From JAFASC01 sp034669505 (GTDB lineage Bacteria; Pseudomonadota; Alphaproteobacteria; Rhizobiales; Beijerinckiaceae), in contig JAXDNJ010000086.1 in the NCBI GenBank assembly GCA_034669505.1, forward strand, positions 1 to 64,000: a DNA stretch of 64,000 bases, written 5' to 3'. The notes beneath the pieces were generated by a model. That model saw only the letters and a list, made by a program, of their open reading frames with translations. It did not search any database and was not told where the DNA came from. This document shows, piece after piece, positions 53,981 to 62,974 of this stretch (position 1 is its first letter; each line of letters starts with the position of its first letter). A program made the position numbers and the translations under genes.

Positions 53981-55327
53981 CTACCCCGTCGTCACCGCCT
54001 CGCGCAGGTCGGACGGATCGATTTCCTGGTTCAGGCCGGCCGCGAGCTTGTCGCGGTCGAGCTCGCCCTCCCAGGCGGACACGACGATGGCCGCAACGCC
54101 GTTGCCGCAAATATTCGTCAGCGCGCGGCACTCGCTCATGAATTTGTCGATGCCGAGCACGATCGCCATGCCGGGCACGAGCTCCGGACGCACCGCCGCC
54201 AATGTGCCGGCGAGCGTGATGAAACCCGCGCCGGTGATGCCGGAGGCACCTTTGGAGGTGAGCATGGCGACGATAAGAATGGTCATCTGTTCGCCGAAAC
54301 TGAGCGACACGCCCAATGCTTGCGCAATGAACAGCGTCGCCAGCGTCATGTAGATGTTGGTGCCGTCGAGGTTGAACGAATAACCTGTCGGCACGACGAG
54401 ACCGACGACAGGTTTCGAGCACCCGAGCCGCTCCAGCTTCTCCATCAATTGCGGCAGCGCGCTTTCCGACGAGCTGGTGCCGAGCACGATCAGGATCTCG
54501 TCCTTGATGTATCTGAGATATTTGAAGATCGAGAAGCCCGCGAACCAGGCGACCGTACCCAGTATGAGGAACACAAAGACGCCTGCGGTTAGATAGAAGG
54601 TCGCGATCAAACCGGCGAGATTGCCGAGGGCCTGCGGGCCGTATCGGCCGATCGTGTAAGCCATGGCGCCGAACGCGCCGATCGGCGCCGCTTTCACGAT
54701 CAGCGCGATGACGCCGAACATCGCATGCGCGACATCGTCGATAAAGGCGCGCACCGGGTGAGCTTTTTCGCCAAGCGCCATCAGCGCAAAGCCGAACAGG
54801 ACCGAGAACAGCAGCACCTGCAGTATCTCGCCCTGGGCAAAGGCGCCGACCACGGAATCAGGAATGATATGCAGGACGAAATCGACGGACTTCATCTCGC
54901 TTGCCTGCTTGGCGAAGCTGGCGACCGCCGCTGGATCCGCCTTGCCGGAGAAGCCCGCGCCGGGATGAAACACGTTGCCGACGATGAGGCCGAGAATGAG
55001 CGCGAAGGTCGAGACGATTTCGAAATAGATGAGCGCCTTCACCGCGACGCGGCCGACCTTTCGCACCTCGGAAATGTGCGCAATGCCGGACACGACGGTG
55101 CAGAAGATGATCGGGGCGATGACCATCTTGATGAGCTTGACGAAGCCGTCGCCCATCGCCTTGATCCACTCGTTCTTGGCGAAGTCCGGCCACAGCCATC
55201 CGATGATCGCGCCGAGGACTATGGCGGTCAGCACCTGGATGTAGAGAACCTTGTACCAGGGCTTGCGGGGCACGGGCCGGACTGCCGGTGCTGCGCTTGC
55301 GCCACGCGGTGTCGTTGCCGCAACCAT
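53981..55327 (-). CDS. dctA: C4-dicarboxylate transport protein DctA
   Basis: 448-residue sodium/proton-coupled symporter of the DAACS (GltP-like) family, taking up succinate, fumarate and malate. Eight membrane helices and two re-entrant loops; the serine-rich signature GTSSSESALPQLMEKLERLG and the substrate region PTGYSFNLDGTNIYMTLATLFIAQ are intact. Two-component genes dctBD, which usually control it with sigma-54 in rhizobia, are not adjacent. Confidence 0.95.
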   Translation of the reverse strand: MVAATTPRGASAAPAVRPVPRKPWYKVLYIQVLTAIVLGAIIGWLWPDFAKNEWIKAMGDGFVKLIKMVIAPIIFCTVVSGIAHISEVRKVGRVAVKALIYFEIVSTFALILGLIVGNVFHPGAGFSGKADPAAVASFAKQASEMKSVDFVLHIIPDSVVGAFAQGEILQVLLFSVLFGFALMALGEKAHPVRAFIDDVAHAMFGVIALIVKAAPIGAFGAMAYTIGRYGPQALGNLAGLIATFYLTAGVFVFLILGTVAWFAGFSIFKYLRYIKDEILIVLGTSSSESALPQLMEKLERLGCSKPVVGLVVPTGYSFNLDGTNIYMTLATLFIAQALGVSLSFGEQMTILIVAMLTSKGASGITGAGFITLAGTLAAVRPELVPGMAIVLGIDKFMSECRALTNICGNGVAAIVVSAWEGELDRDKLAAGLNQEIDPSDLREAVTTG

Positions 55328-55537
55328 GGTCGTCTCCCCTGATAGCGCAGCTCAACGCGCGCCTTGGCCTTGAGCGGAGCCTCGTTTCACAATTGTGTCA
55401 ATCTCTACCGGCTTCAAGCGATTGGGCGCCTGCGGTAGCTGCGTACATAAAGAGAACAGTGGATTTCTCTCAGCCGCGATGGCAAACCGGCAGCGAGCCC
55501 TTAAATTCAGGTTTTCCGCCCCTCAGATCAGGCCGCC

Positions 55538-58528
55538 ATGGCGCGCTCCAAAGCAAAGGCCCGTCGCGCGGCCGAGACAGCCGATATTTTTGCCCCGCGC
55601 CGGGATCTCGGCGGCGGCCGGGTCATCGCGGTCCGCGGCGCGCGTGAGCACAATCTCAAAAACGTCGACCTGACGATCCCCAGGGACAAGCTGGTGGTGT
55701 TCACCGGGCTTTCCGGCTCCGGCAAATCCTCGCTCGCCTTCGATACGATCTATGCCGAGGGCCAGCGCCGCTATGTCGAGTCGTTGTCGGCCTATGCGCG
55801 GCAATTCCTCGAGATGATGCAGAAGCCCGACGTCGATCAGATTGACGGGCTGTCGCCGGCAATTTCGATCGAGCAGAAGACGACGTCGAAAAACCCACGC
55901 TCGACCGTCGGCACGGTCACGGAGATCTACGATTACATGCGTCTCTTATGGGCGCGGGCCGGCATTCCCTATTCGCCGGCGACGGGCCTGCCGATCGAAA
56001 GCCAAACCGTCAGCCAGATGGTCGATCGTGTGCTGACCTTGCAGGAGCGAACACGCCTTTATCTGCTCGCGCCTGTCATTCGCGGCCGCAAGGGCGAGTA
56101 CCGCAAGGAGATCGCCGACTTCCAGAAGAAGGGATTTCAGCGGCTGAAGATCGACGGCAATTTCTATCCGATCGATGAAGCGCCGGCGTTGGATAAAAAA
56201 CTAAAGCACGACATCGATGTCGTGGTCGATCGCATCGTCGTGCGGCCCGATATGGGTGCGCGGCTTGCCGAGAGTTTCGAGACGGCGCTGGAACTGGCGG
56301 ATGGGATTGCGATTGTCGAGTTCGCGGAAGAGAGCGCACCGCCGAGTGCCGGGCCTGCGCCAGAAGGCGGAAAGGGCAAAAGCGCCGACTCCCGCCGCAT
56401 CACCTTCTCCTCAAAGTTCGCCTGCCCGGTCTCCGGCTTCACGATTTCCGAAATCGAGCCGCGGCTTTTCTCCTTCAACAATCCTTTCGGCGCCTGTCCG
56501 GTCTGCGGCGGTCTTGGTTCCGAACAAAGGGTCGACGCCGATCTTGTGGTGCCTGATGCCAAAAAGACGTTACGCAAAGGCGCGGTTGCACCGTGGGCCC
56601 GCTCGACCTCGCCTTACTATCTGCAGACGCTCGAAGCGCTCGGCAAACACTACAAATTCCGCCTCGACACGCCGTTCGAAAACCTGCCGAAACAGGCGCA
56701 GGAGGTGATCCTCTACGGCTCTGACGAAGAGCCGATCCGCTTTTCCTATGATGACGGCTTACGCGCTTATGACGTGAAAAAGCCCTTCGAAGGTGTCGTT
56801 AAAAACCTCGAGCGCCGCTATCTCGAAACGGAAAGCGAATGGGCGCGCGAGGAGATCGGCCGCTACATGGCCGCGACGCCCTGCGCCGCGTGCAAGGGCC
56901 ATCGCCTGAAGCCCGAAGCGCTCGCGGTGAAAGTTGGCGGCTCACATATCGCCCAAGTCTCGGACCTCTCGGTAAAAGCGGCCGCGGAATGGTTCACCGC
57001 GTTGCCCGATCGGCTCGACGCCAAGCGCAACGAGATCGCGGCGCGCATTTTGAAAGAAATTCGCGAGCGGCTCGCGTTTCTCGTCGATGTCGGGCTCGAA
57101 TATCTGACGCTGTCGCGCGGTTCCGGTACGCTGTCCGGCGGCGAAAGCCAGCGCATTCGGCTGGCATCACAGATCGGTTCGGGACTGACGGGCGTCCTCT
57201 ATGTCCTCGACGAGCCCTCGATCGGTCTGCATCAGCGCGACAACGCGCGCCTGCTCGAAACACTGCGGCGTCTGCGCGATCTCGGCAACACGGTCATTGT
57301 CGTCGAGCACGACGAAGACGCGATCCTCACCGCCGATCACGTCGTTGATGTCGGTCCGGGCGCCGGCATTCACGGCGGCGAGATCGTTGCGGAAGGCACG
57401 CCTGCCGACATCATGGCGGATGCAAATTCGCTTACGGGTCAGTATCTCACCGGTGCGCGGCAAGTGCGTCTTCCCGGCAAGCGGCGAAAGCCGCAGCCCG
57501 GCCGCAAGCTGAAAGTCGTCGGCGCGCGCGGCAATAATCTGAAGAACGTCACGGCGGAAGTGCCGCTCGGTTTGTTTACTTGTATCACCGGCGTGTCCGG
57601 CGGCGGCAAGTCGACGTTGATCGTCGACACGTTGTACAAAGCAGTTGCGCGGCGCCTGAACGGCGCGCTGGAGCACCCTGCCCCGCACGACCGGCTCGAT
57701 GGACTCGAACATCTCGACAAGGTGATCGACATCGACCAGTCGCCGATCGGCCGCACGCCGCGCTCCAATCCGGCGACGTATACCGGTGCGTTCACGCCGA
57801 TGCGCGAATGGTTTGCCGGCTTGCCCGAGGCGAAGGCGCGCGGTTACGCGCCGGGGCGCTTCTCGTTCAACGTGAAGGGCGGGCGCTGCGAAGCGTGCCA
57901 GGGCGATGGCCTCATCAAGATCGAGATGCACTTTTTGCCGGACGTCTACGTCACCTGCGATATCTGTCATGGCAAGCGCTACGATCGCGAGACGCTCGAA
58001 GTAAAATATCGCGAGAAATCGATCGCCGACGTGCTCGACATGACGGTCGAGGAAGCCGGCAGCCTGTTCAAGGCGGTGCCGTCGATCCGCGAAAAGATGG
58101 AGACGCTGTCGCGAGTCGGCCTCGGCTATATCAAGGTCGGGCAGCAGGCGACGACGCTTTCAGGCGGCGAGGCGCAGCGGGTGAAACTCGCCAAGGAACT
58201 GTCGCGCCGCTCGACTGGCCGCACGCTTTACATTCTCGACGAGCCGACAACCGGACTGCACTTCCACGACGTCGCCAAACTGCTGGAAGTGCTGCATCAG
58301 CTCGTCGAGCAGGGAAATTCCGTGGTCGTGATCGAGCACAATCTCGAAGTGATCAAGACGGCGGATTGGGTGATCGATATGGGCCCCGAAGGCGGCGATG
58401 CCGGCGGCGAGATCGTCGCGACCGGCACGCCGGAGGACATCGTCAAGGCGCCGCGCAGCCATACCGGGCGCTTTCTGCGTGAGACGCTGACGCGCCGGCC
58501 GCTCAAGGCTGCGCAGGCGGCTGAGTAG
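55538..58528 (+). CDS. uvrA: Excinuclease ABC subunit A
   Basis: 996-residue damage-recognition ATPase of nucleotide excision repair. Two ABC modules: first Walker A GLSGSGKSS (57-65), second GVSGGGKST (about 686-694), signature motifs LSGGESQRIRLA and LSGGEAQRVKLAKEL, and two zinc modules (CPVCGGLG and CEACQGDG with CDICHGKRY). Complete. The upstream 210 bases hold only a single GAAC half-site, so no convincing alphaproteobacterial LexA box was found. Confidence 0.97.
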   Translation: MARSKAKARRAAETADIFAPRRDLGGGRVIAVRGAREHNLKNVDLTIPRDKLVVFTGLSGSGKSSLAFDTIYAEGQRRYVESLSAYARQFLEMMQKPDVDQIDGLSPAISIEQKTTSKNPRSTVGTVTEIYDYMRLLWARAGIPYSPATGLPIESQTVSQMVDRVLTLQERTRLYLLAPVIRGRKGEYRKEIADFQKKGFQRLKIDGNFYPIDEAPALDKKLKHDIDVVVDRIVVRPDMGARLAESFETALELADGIAIVEFAEESAPPSAGPAPEGGKGKSADSRRITFSSKFACPVSGFTISEIEPRLFSFNNPFGACPVCGGLGSEQRVDADLVVPDAKKTLRKGAVAPWARSTSPYYLQTLEALGKHYKFRLDTPFENLPKQAQEVILYGSDEEPIRFSYDDGLRAYDVKKPFEGVVKNLERRYLETESEWAREEIGRYMAATPCAACKGHRLKPEALAVKVGGSHIAQVSDLSVKAAAEWFTALPDRLDAKRNEIAARILKEIRERLAFLVDVGLEYLTLSRGSGTLSGGESQRIRLASQIGSGLTGVLYVLDEPSIGLHQRDNARLLETLRRLRDLGNTVIVVEHDEDAILTADHVVDVGPGAGIHGGEIVAEGTPADIMADANSLTGQYLTGARQVRLPGKRRKPQPGRKLKVVGARGNNLKNVTAEVPLGLFTCITGVSGGGKSTLIVDTLYKAVARRLNGALEHPAPHDRLDGLEHLDKVIDIDQSPIGRTPRSNPATYTGAFTPMREWFAGLPEAKARGYAPGRFSFNVKGGRCEACQGDGLIKIEMHFLPDVYVTCDICHGKRYDRETLEVKYREKSIADVLDMTVEEAGSLFKAVPSIREKMETLSRVGLGYIKVGQQATTLSGGEAQRVKLAKELSRRSTGRTLYILDEPTTGLHFHDVAKLLEVLHQLVEQGNSVVVIEHNLEVIKTADWVIDMGPEGGDAGGEIVATGTPEDIVKAPRSHTGRFLRETLTRRPLKAAQAAE

Positions 58529-58771
58529 CCGCACAGCAGCAAATGCTGCAAATTGCTTCTCAGCTATGCATTTATTGCCTAGGGTTCCGGAAGACCTGAC
58601 TGATTTTCCTATGACAATCAGCGCAGCCGCTGTTGTGCATGCGTAGTGCGCATACCAGCTCTAAGGTCCAGCTCGCTTCTAAGTTCCTGAATTGAGCATA
58701 CCTTCGCTGGTGCAGCAAACGTCCGACTCGGGCAGATTTAGCCCCGGCCGGCTTCACCAAAGGAGCGGTCG

Positions 58772-58927
58772 ATGACCATCAGAGACATCACCCACAAGAT
58801 CCAGGATTGGCGCCGCCAGCGCGCCGCCGTGCGCGAGCTCTCGCAGCTCTCCGACCGTGAGCTTCACGATCTCGGCATTTCCCGCGCCGACATCGAGTAC
58901 GTCACGCGGAACGCCGCGCGCGCCTGA
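58772..58927 (+). CDS. DUF1127 family microprotein
   Basis: 51 residues: MTIRDITHKIQDWRRQRAAV, then the signature LSQLSDRELHDLGISRADI and a short basic tail. Arginine-rich DUF1127 proteins are typical of alpha- and gammaproteobacteria; some act in RNA turnover or in phosphate/carbon control. An AAAGGAGCGGTCG ribosome site precedes the ATG and a strong terminator follows, so it is a clear monocistronic gene. The 243-base gap before it (58529-58771) must contain its promoter; only a short GCAGC/GCTGC hairpin at 58537-58550 is visible. Confidence 0.9.
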   Translation: MTIRDITHKIQDWRRQRAAVRELSQLSDRELHDLGISRADIEYVTRNAARA

Positions 58928-58977
58928 CGCGCCCTTCCCGATTTCCCGCATGCAGCCTCCCCGTCTGCATGTGTCAA

Positions 58978-59015
58978 GCGCCCGCCGGTTCCTCCCCCGG
59001 CGGGCGCTTTCGTTT
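58978..59015 (+). terminator. Rho-independent terminator after DUF1127 gene
   Basis: Eleven-base-pair stem GCGCCCGCCGG/CCGGCGGGCGC with an eight-base loop, followed by TTTCGTTT. It lies 50 bases after the stop at 58927 and before trmFO. Confidence 0.93.
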
Positions 59016-59048
59016 GAGCGCGCCGCTCGAAGCGGCTACACCCACCGC

Positions 59049-60488
59049 ATGGAACCTATCCATGTGATCGGCGGCGGCCTCGCCGGCTCGGAGGCCGCCT
59101 GGCAGCTCGCCCGCGCTGGTGTGCCGGCCGTGCTGCACGAGATGCGGCCTGTGCGTCCCACGGACGCACACCGGACGGATTCTTTGGCCGAACTTGTCTG
59201 CTCCAATTCCTTCCGCTCCGATGACGCGACGACGAATGCCGTCGGCATTCTGCATCGCGAGATGCGCGTCCTCGACTCGCTCGTCATGGCATCGGCCGAC
59301 GCCAACCAAGTGCCGGCCGGCGGCGCTCTTGCGGTCGATCGCGAGGGATTTGCCCGCGCGGTGACAGAGGCGATCGCTGCGGAGCCGCTGATCGAAATAC
59401 GCCGCGAAGAAATCGCCGGGCTCCCGCCGCCTCATTGGGACAGCGTGATCATCGCAACCGGCCCGCTGACCTCGTCGGCTTTGGCCGAAGCCGTGCAAGC
59501 ACTTACCGGCGAAGCCGAACTCGCCTTCTTCGATGCGATTGCGCCGATCGTGCATCGCGACACGATCGACATGGACAAAGCCTGGTTTCAATCCCGCTAC
59601 GACAAAGCGGGCCCGGGCGGCACCGGCGCCGATTACATCAATTGCCCAATGTCCCGCGACGAATACGAGCGTTTTGTCGACGCGCTGCTCGCGGCAGAGA
59701 CGGCGGAGTTCCGCGAGTTCGAACTCGCTGACAACCTTGGGCAGTCAGCGCAACAAAAGCCGACTCCATACTTCGACGGCTGCCTGCCCATCGAAATCAT
59801 GGCCACGCGTGGGCGCGAGACGTTGCGTCATGGTCCGATGAAGCCGTTTGGGCTCACCAATCCGCACGCGCCTGAGCGCAAGCCCTACGCGGTCGTGCAG
59901 CTGCGCCAGGACAATGCGCTCGGCACGCTGTACAACATCGTCGGCTTCCAGACGAAACTCCGACATGGGGCGCAGAAGAATGTGCTGCGCATGATTCCGG
60001 GCTTGGAGGATGCTGAGTTCGCGCGGTTGGGCGGCCTGCATCGCAATACGTTCCTCAATTCGCCGAAACTGCTGGATGAGCAGTTGCGTCTAAAGGCCGA
60101 ACCGCGATTGCGTTTTGCCGGCCAGATCACCGGCTGCGAGGGTTACGTCGAGAGCGCGGCGATTGGTTTGATTACTGGACGCTGCGCCGCCGCCGAGCGG
60201 CGCGGCAACACACTCGCAGCCCTCCCCGCGACGACCGCGATTGGCGCGCTGATCGGCCATATCATCGGCGGGCATATCGAGACCATCGACGCGGGGCCGC
60301 GCTCGTTTCAGCCGATGAACGTCAATTTCGGCCTGTTCCCCCCGCTCGCGTCCGCACCGAAAGCAGAAGATGGCGGTCGCCTGCGCGGCCCGGAAAACGC
60401 GGTTGCAAAAAAGCGGCTCTTAAGCGAACGCGCGGCGCGCGATCTCGAGGCTTGGATCGCTGCGCCGCAGCGCTACGCGGCGGAGTGA
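59049..60488 (+). CDS. trmFO: Methylenetetrahydrofolate--tRNA-(uracil-5-)-methyltransferase TrmFO
   Basis: 479 residues from ATG 59049 (MEPIHVIGGGLAGSEAAWQLA). FAD and folate-dependent methylation of U54 in tRNA. Family motifs: HEMRPVRPTDAHRTDSLAELVCSNSFRSD, ATGPLTS, CPMSRDEYERFVDALLAAE and GQITGCEGYVESAAIGL. Upstream in-frame codons back to 58857 run across the DUF1127 gene and the terminator and are not part of it. The stop is immediately followed by the terminator of the convergent outer membrane gene. Confidence 0.96.
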   Translation: MEPIHVIGGGLAGSEAAWQLARAGVPAVLHEMRPVRPTDAHRTDSLAELVCSNSFRSDDATTNAVGILHREMRVLDSLVMASADANQVPAGGALAVDREGFARAVTEAIAAEPLIEIRREEIAGLPPPHWDSVIIATGPLTSSALAEAVQALTGEAELAFFDAIAPIVHRDTIDMDKAWFQSRYDKAGPGGTGADYINCPMSRDEYERFVDALLAAETAEFREFELADNLGQSAQQKPTPYFDGCLPIEIMATRGRETLRHGPMKPFGLTNPHAPERKPYAVVQLRQDNALGTLYNIVGFQTKLRHGAQKNVLRMIPGLEDAEFARLGGLHRNTFLNSPKLLDEQLRLKAEPRLRFAGQITGCEGYVESAAIGLITGRCAAAERRGNTLAALPATTAIGALIGHIIGGHIETIDAGPRSFQPMNVNFGLFPPLASAPKAEDGGRLRGPENAVAKKRLLSERAARDLEAWIAAPQRYAAE

Positions 60489-60516
60489 AAAAAATGCCCG
60501 GCGCAAGGCCGGGCAT
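60488..60516 (-). terminator. Rho-independent terminator of outer membrane gene 3
   Basis: Stem ATGCCCGG/CCGGGCAT with a CGCAAGG-type loop, followed on the minus strand by seven T. It lies 22 bases after the stop at 60538 and abuts the trmFO stop; it may also slow trmFO transcripts from the other side. Confidence 0.9.
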
Positions 60517-60537
60517 TCTCGTCGGACGAAAGTCTGA

Positions 60538-61494
60538 TCAGTAGCGGGCGACGACCGGCGCGGCGTCAAACCAGTGCAGGTGATAGTTGATGCCGGCGCG
60601 GGCGATCACGCCGTTGTTGCGCCAGCTGGTCTGCGTCCCCGTATTGCTGAGGACAACACCAGCCGCGGTCGTGGAAACGAAATTCTGGTTCAACGTGCTG
60701 CGGCCGAGATCGTAGTAAAGCGCTTCGGCCTTCACCGACCAGTTCGGCAGGAACATCCATTCCAAGCCGCCGCCACCGACGAAGCCGGCCTTGAGCTGCG
60801 AATAGTTCGCGAAGCTGATACCCGAATTAAGCGCAAACGGGAGAGGCGTTACAGACGAGATGATTGAGCTGTCTACCCGGACGTGCCCGATGGCCACGCC
60901 GCCAGTGGCGTATATCAGGAACGAAGGTGTCACAAGGAAGCCGGCGCGAACCCGCGAGGTGCTGAGGTAATCGAGGCGCCTGTTGATGGTCTGCTGGCTC
61001 AGGACATTAAATCCCGGAGCGCCGACGATCGGGGCTATGCCGACAGCGGTGCCGCCGCAATTGTTGTTGTTGTTGCCGCCGCCGAAGCCGAAGCCGCCGC
61101 CGTTATTGTTATTGTTGTTGCAACCGAAAACGCCCTGGAAGTCGCTTTCCGTGCCGAGCACGATGTTGTTCCATTGCCAATTGTAACCCCAGGTGCCGCC
61201 GACGAGGAAATTCGTGTTGCGCCGTGTAGGAATGATATTGGCCCCGGCAGCCGCCGCGGCGGCGGACACGGTCGGAAAGGCGACAGCCCCGAAGTCGGTC
61301 GCGGTCGTGACGACATTATTCGAATTCGTCCAGATGCCGCCGCCGTTGACGCCGATGTAGGCGCCGGTCCAGGTCATGACCGGAGGCGGGATGAATGCCG
61401 GGGGCGGCGCCTTGCGCGAAGGCAGATCGGCGGCGAGCGCGGACCCGGCGATCGTTGCGGTGGCTACGGAGGCCATAAGAAGTTTGCGGATCAT
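60538..61494 (-). CDS. Outer membrane beta-barrel protein (porin-family), paralogue 3
   Basis: 318 residues from ATG 61494 (MIRKLLMASVATATIAGSALA, signal peptide), then ADLPSRKAPP and MTWTGAYIGVNGGGIW. A long loop near residues 125-150 consists mostly of Asn and Gly with two cysteines (FGCNNN to NNNCGG), encoded by repeats of a single triplet. It ends APVVARY like the other two copies. An in-frame ATG at 61527 is rejected because it hides the signal peptide. Upstream elements are shared with paralogue 2. Confidence 0.88.
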   Translation of the reverse strand: MIRKLLMASVATATIAGSALAADLPSRKAPPPAFIPPPVMTWTGAYIGVNGGGIWTNSNNVVTTATDFGAVAFPTVSAAAAAAGANIIPTRRNTNFLVGGTWGYNWQWNNIVLGTESDFQGVFGCNNNNNNGGGFGFGGGNNNNNCGGTAVGIAPIVGAPGFNVLSQQTINRRLDYLSTSRVRAGFLVTPSFLIYATGGVAIGHVRVDSSIISSVTPLPFALNSGISFANYSQLKAGFVGGGGLEWMFLPNWSVKAEALYYDLGRSTLNQNFVSTTAAGVVLSNTGTQTSWRNNGVIARAGINYHLHWFDAAPVVARY

Positions 61495-61598
61495 TGTAGT
61501 TACCCCTCGCTTGCAGATTTGAGCCATTGCTCAGCTTGTTATGCGGCAGGATAACCGTTGGAAGGGCAAAAAGATCGCGCGGTTCCGGGGTCCTGACA

Positions 61599-61650
61599 CG
61601 CTATTGTCGAGCTGTGGCCGCGAAAACACGATCTGCTTAATTGTTAGGCA
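61599..61650 (-). promoter_or_regulatory. Upstream control region of outer membrane gene 3
   Basis: Box CGCTATTGTCGAGCTGTG (61599-61616) and dyad TGCTTAATTGTTAGGCA (61634-61650), plus strand reading, starting 35 bases apart, exactly the arrangement upstream of paralogue 2. The box lies 105 bases before the start codon (101 in paralogue 2), and the block GAGCCATTGCTCAG (61521-61534) is also shared. The gap 61495-61692 holds nothing else. Confidence 0.6.
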
Positions 61651-61692
61651 GAAAGCCTTGCAAAAGAGGCGGGCGCGGCGCTGCCGAACTGA

Positions 61693-62583
61693 TCAAACAA
61701 GCCGTCCCGGCCGGCCGGCGCGCCAAAGCTGCCACTGCCGCCGCCATTGTGGCACGCGCGTTACGGTAAACGGATCATGCTCGCGCCGGTCAAGCGCAGC
61801 CTGATAGAGCGGCAGGACCGCCGCCGGAAGAAAGGCCGTGCGGGCGGCCGGGGCGACCGACGGGAGCGAGGTTCGCGCCTCCGCGAGGTGCTCGCGGGCG
61901 AGCGACCGGAGTTCGGCAAGCGCGGCACGAATCCCCTCGGTATTTTGACGGGCGATGATATCGGTTGGCGAGGCGCCGTGTCTTGCCAGAAGATCGGCGG
62001 GTACGAAGCATTGCCCGCGCGCGCGATCGAGCGGCAGGGCACGCAGCAGGCCGGTGACCGCGTAGGCGATGCCGGCGTAGTGCGCGGCTTCATCCGCCGC
62101 CTGCGCGGTTGCCTGCGCGGTCAAGATTTTCGCCGCCGCCCGGAAAAGGCAGGACGCCGTCGCGTCGCAATAAGAGATGAGCGCCGGCAGGTCCGGCATC
62201 GGATCGTGGTAGAGGTCGAAGCGGCGCGCCTCGATCAGCGCCGTAAATTCGGCGCGCGGCAGACCGCACTTCGCAATCGTATCGAGAAACGCATCGGCGA
62301 CGGGATGCGCCTCCACGTCCCCCCGCGCCGCGTCCTCCAACGCGTCGGTCCACCATTGCATGCGGATTTCGCCAGGCATGGGATCGGAGACGACGTCTCG
62401 GATGCGCGCAATCTCAATGTTGAAGGCATAAAGCGCGTGAAAATGCGGCCGCTTATCTGCCGGCGCAAACAGCGTCGCGAGCCAGCGGTCGCGATCATGC
62501 CCGTGAACCAGGGTGTTGCAATGCTCGTAATGCGCGGCCAGCGACGCTGCCCGCGGCGTGTCGGTGCCCTGCCCCGCCATCAT
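61693..62583 (-). CDS. Squalene/phytoene-synthase-like protein (NDUFAF6-type)
   Basis: 296 residues of the trans-isoprenyl-transferase all-helical fold: FHALYAFNIEIARIRDVVSDPMPGEIRMQWW is the usual start of the family, with DVVSD where the first Asp-rich motif lies. The second Asp-rich motif (DVGED type) is replaced by LPLDRARGQCFVPADLL, so prenyl-transfer activity is doubtful. Mitochondrial NDUFAF6, a complex I assembly factor, belongs to the same branch, and the next gene is of the NDUFAF3 family. The ATG overlaps the stop of that gene. Confidence 0.82.
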   Translation of the reverse strand: MMAGQGTDTPRAASLAAHYEHCNTLVHGHDRDRWLATLFAPADKRPHFHALYAFNIEIARIRDVVSDPMPGEIRMQWWTDALEDAARGDVEAHPVADAFLDTIAKCGLPRAEFTALIEARRFDLYHDPMPDLPALISYCDATASCLFRAAAKILTAQATAQAADEAAHYAGIAYAVTGLLRALPLDRARGQCFVPADLLARHGASPTDIIARQNTEGIRAALAELRSLAREHLAEARTSLPSVAPAARTAFLPAAVLPLYQAALDRREHDPFTVTRVPQWRRQWQLWRAGRPGRLV

Positions 62584-62966
62584 GCGGCGGCGACGAGTGC
62601 CGCGGCCACGCGCCGCTTCTCGCCGAGGAGAATATTGTAGGTTCGCGCGGCGGCCCCGGTCGCCATCGGCTCGCCGACAATGCCACGCACGTGCAAGGCT
62701 TTACGCAAAGCGGGCGCAAGCGGAACGAAGCTGACGCCGGTCCCGATCAGCAGATGCTCGACCGCGCCCTTCGGCTCGTCGAAAAGCGGCGCAAGCGAGT
62801 CCGCATCGATCTGCGATGGATCGCAAACGTCCCAAGCGCGGATGCCGGAAGGCAACGCGAGGATCGAGCCGCGATGCGACATCCCGGCGAAAGTGAAACC
62901 GCCGGCGCCGTAGGCGTCGATCGAATGCGCCCCGGGAACGAATCCTTCCGGGCGATCGCCCCCCAT
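62580..62966 (-). CDS. Mth938-like domain protein (DUF498/NDUFAF3-type)
   Basis: 128 residues from ATG 62966, nine bases after secF. Mth938 fold signatures: GGFTFAGMSHRGSILALPSG, the WDV strand, LLIGTGVSFVPLAPALRKAL and the C-terminal AARTYNILLGEKRRVAAAL. Human NDUFAF3 is the mitochondrial homologue, involved in complex I assembly with NDUFAF6 and NDUFAF4. The stop overlaps the start of the squalene-synthase-like gene. A longer frame up to 63116 overlaps secF and is a shadow. Confidence 0.88.
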   Translation of the reverse strand: MGGDRPEGFVPGAHSIDAYGAGGFTFAGMSHRGSILALPSGIRAWDVCDPSQIDADSLAPLFDEPKGAVEHLLIGTGVSFVPLAPALRKALHVRGIVGEPMATGAAARTYNILLGEKRRVAAALVAAA

Positions 62967-62974
62967 CTGAGGGC

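Noticed and set aside
55328..55537. LexA (SOS) box before uvrA
   Set aside because: Only one GAAC half-site is present; the expected second copy seven bases away is missing.
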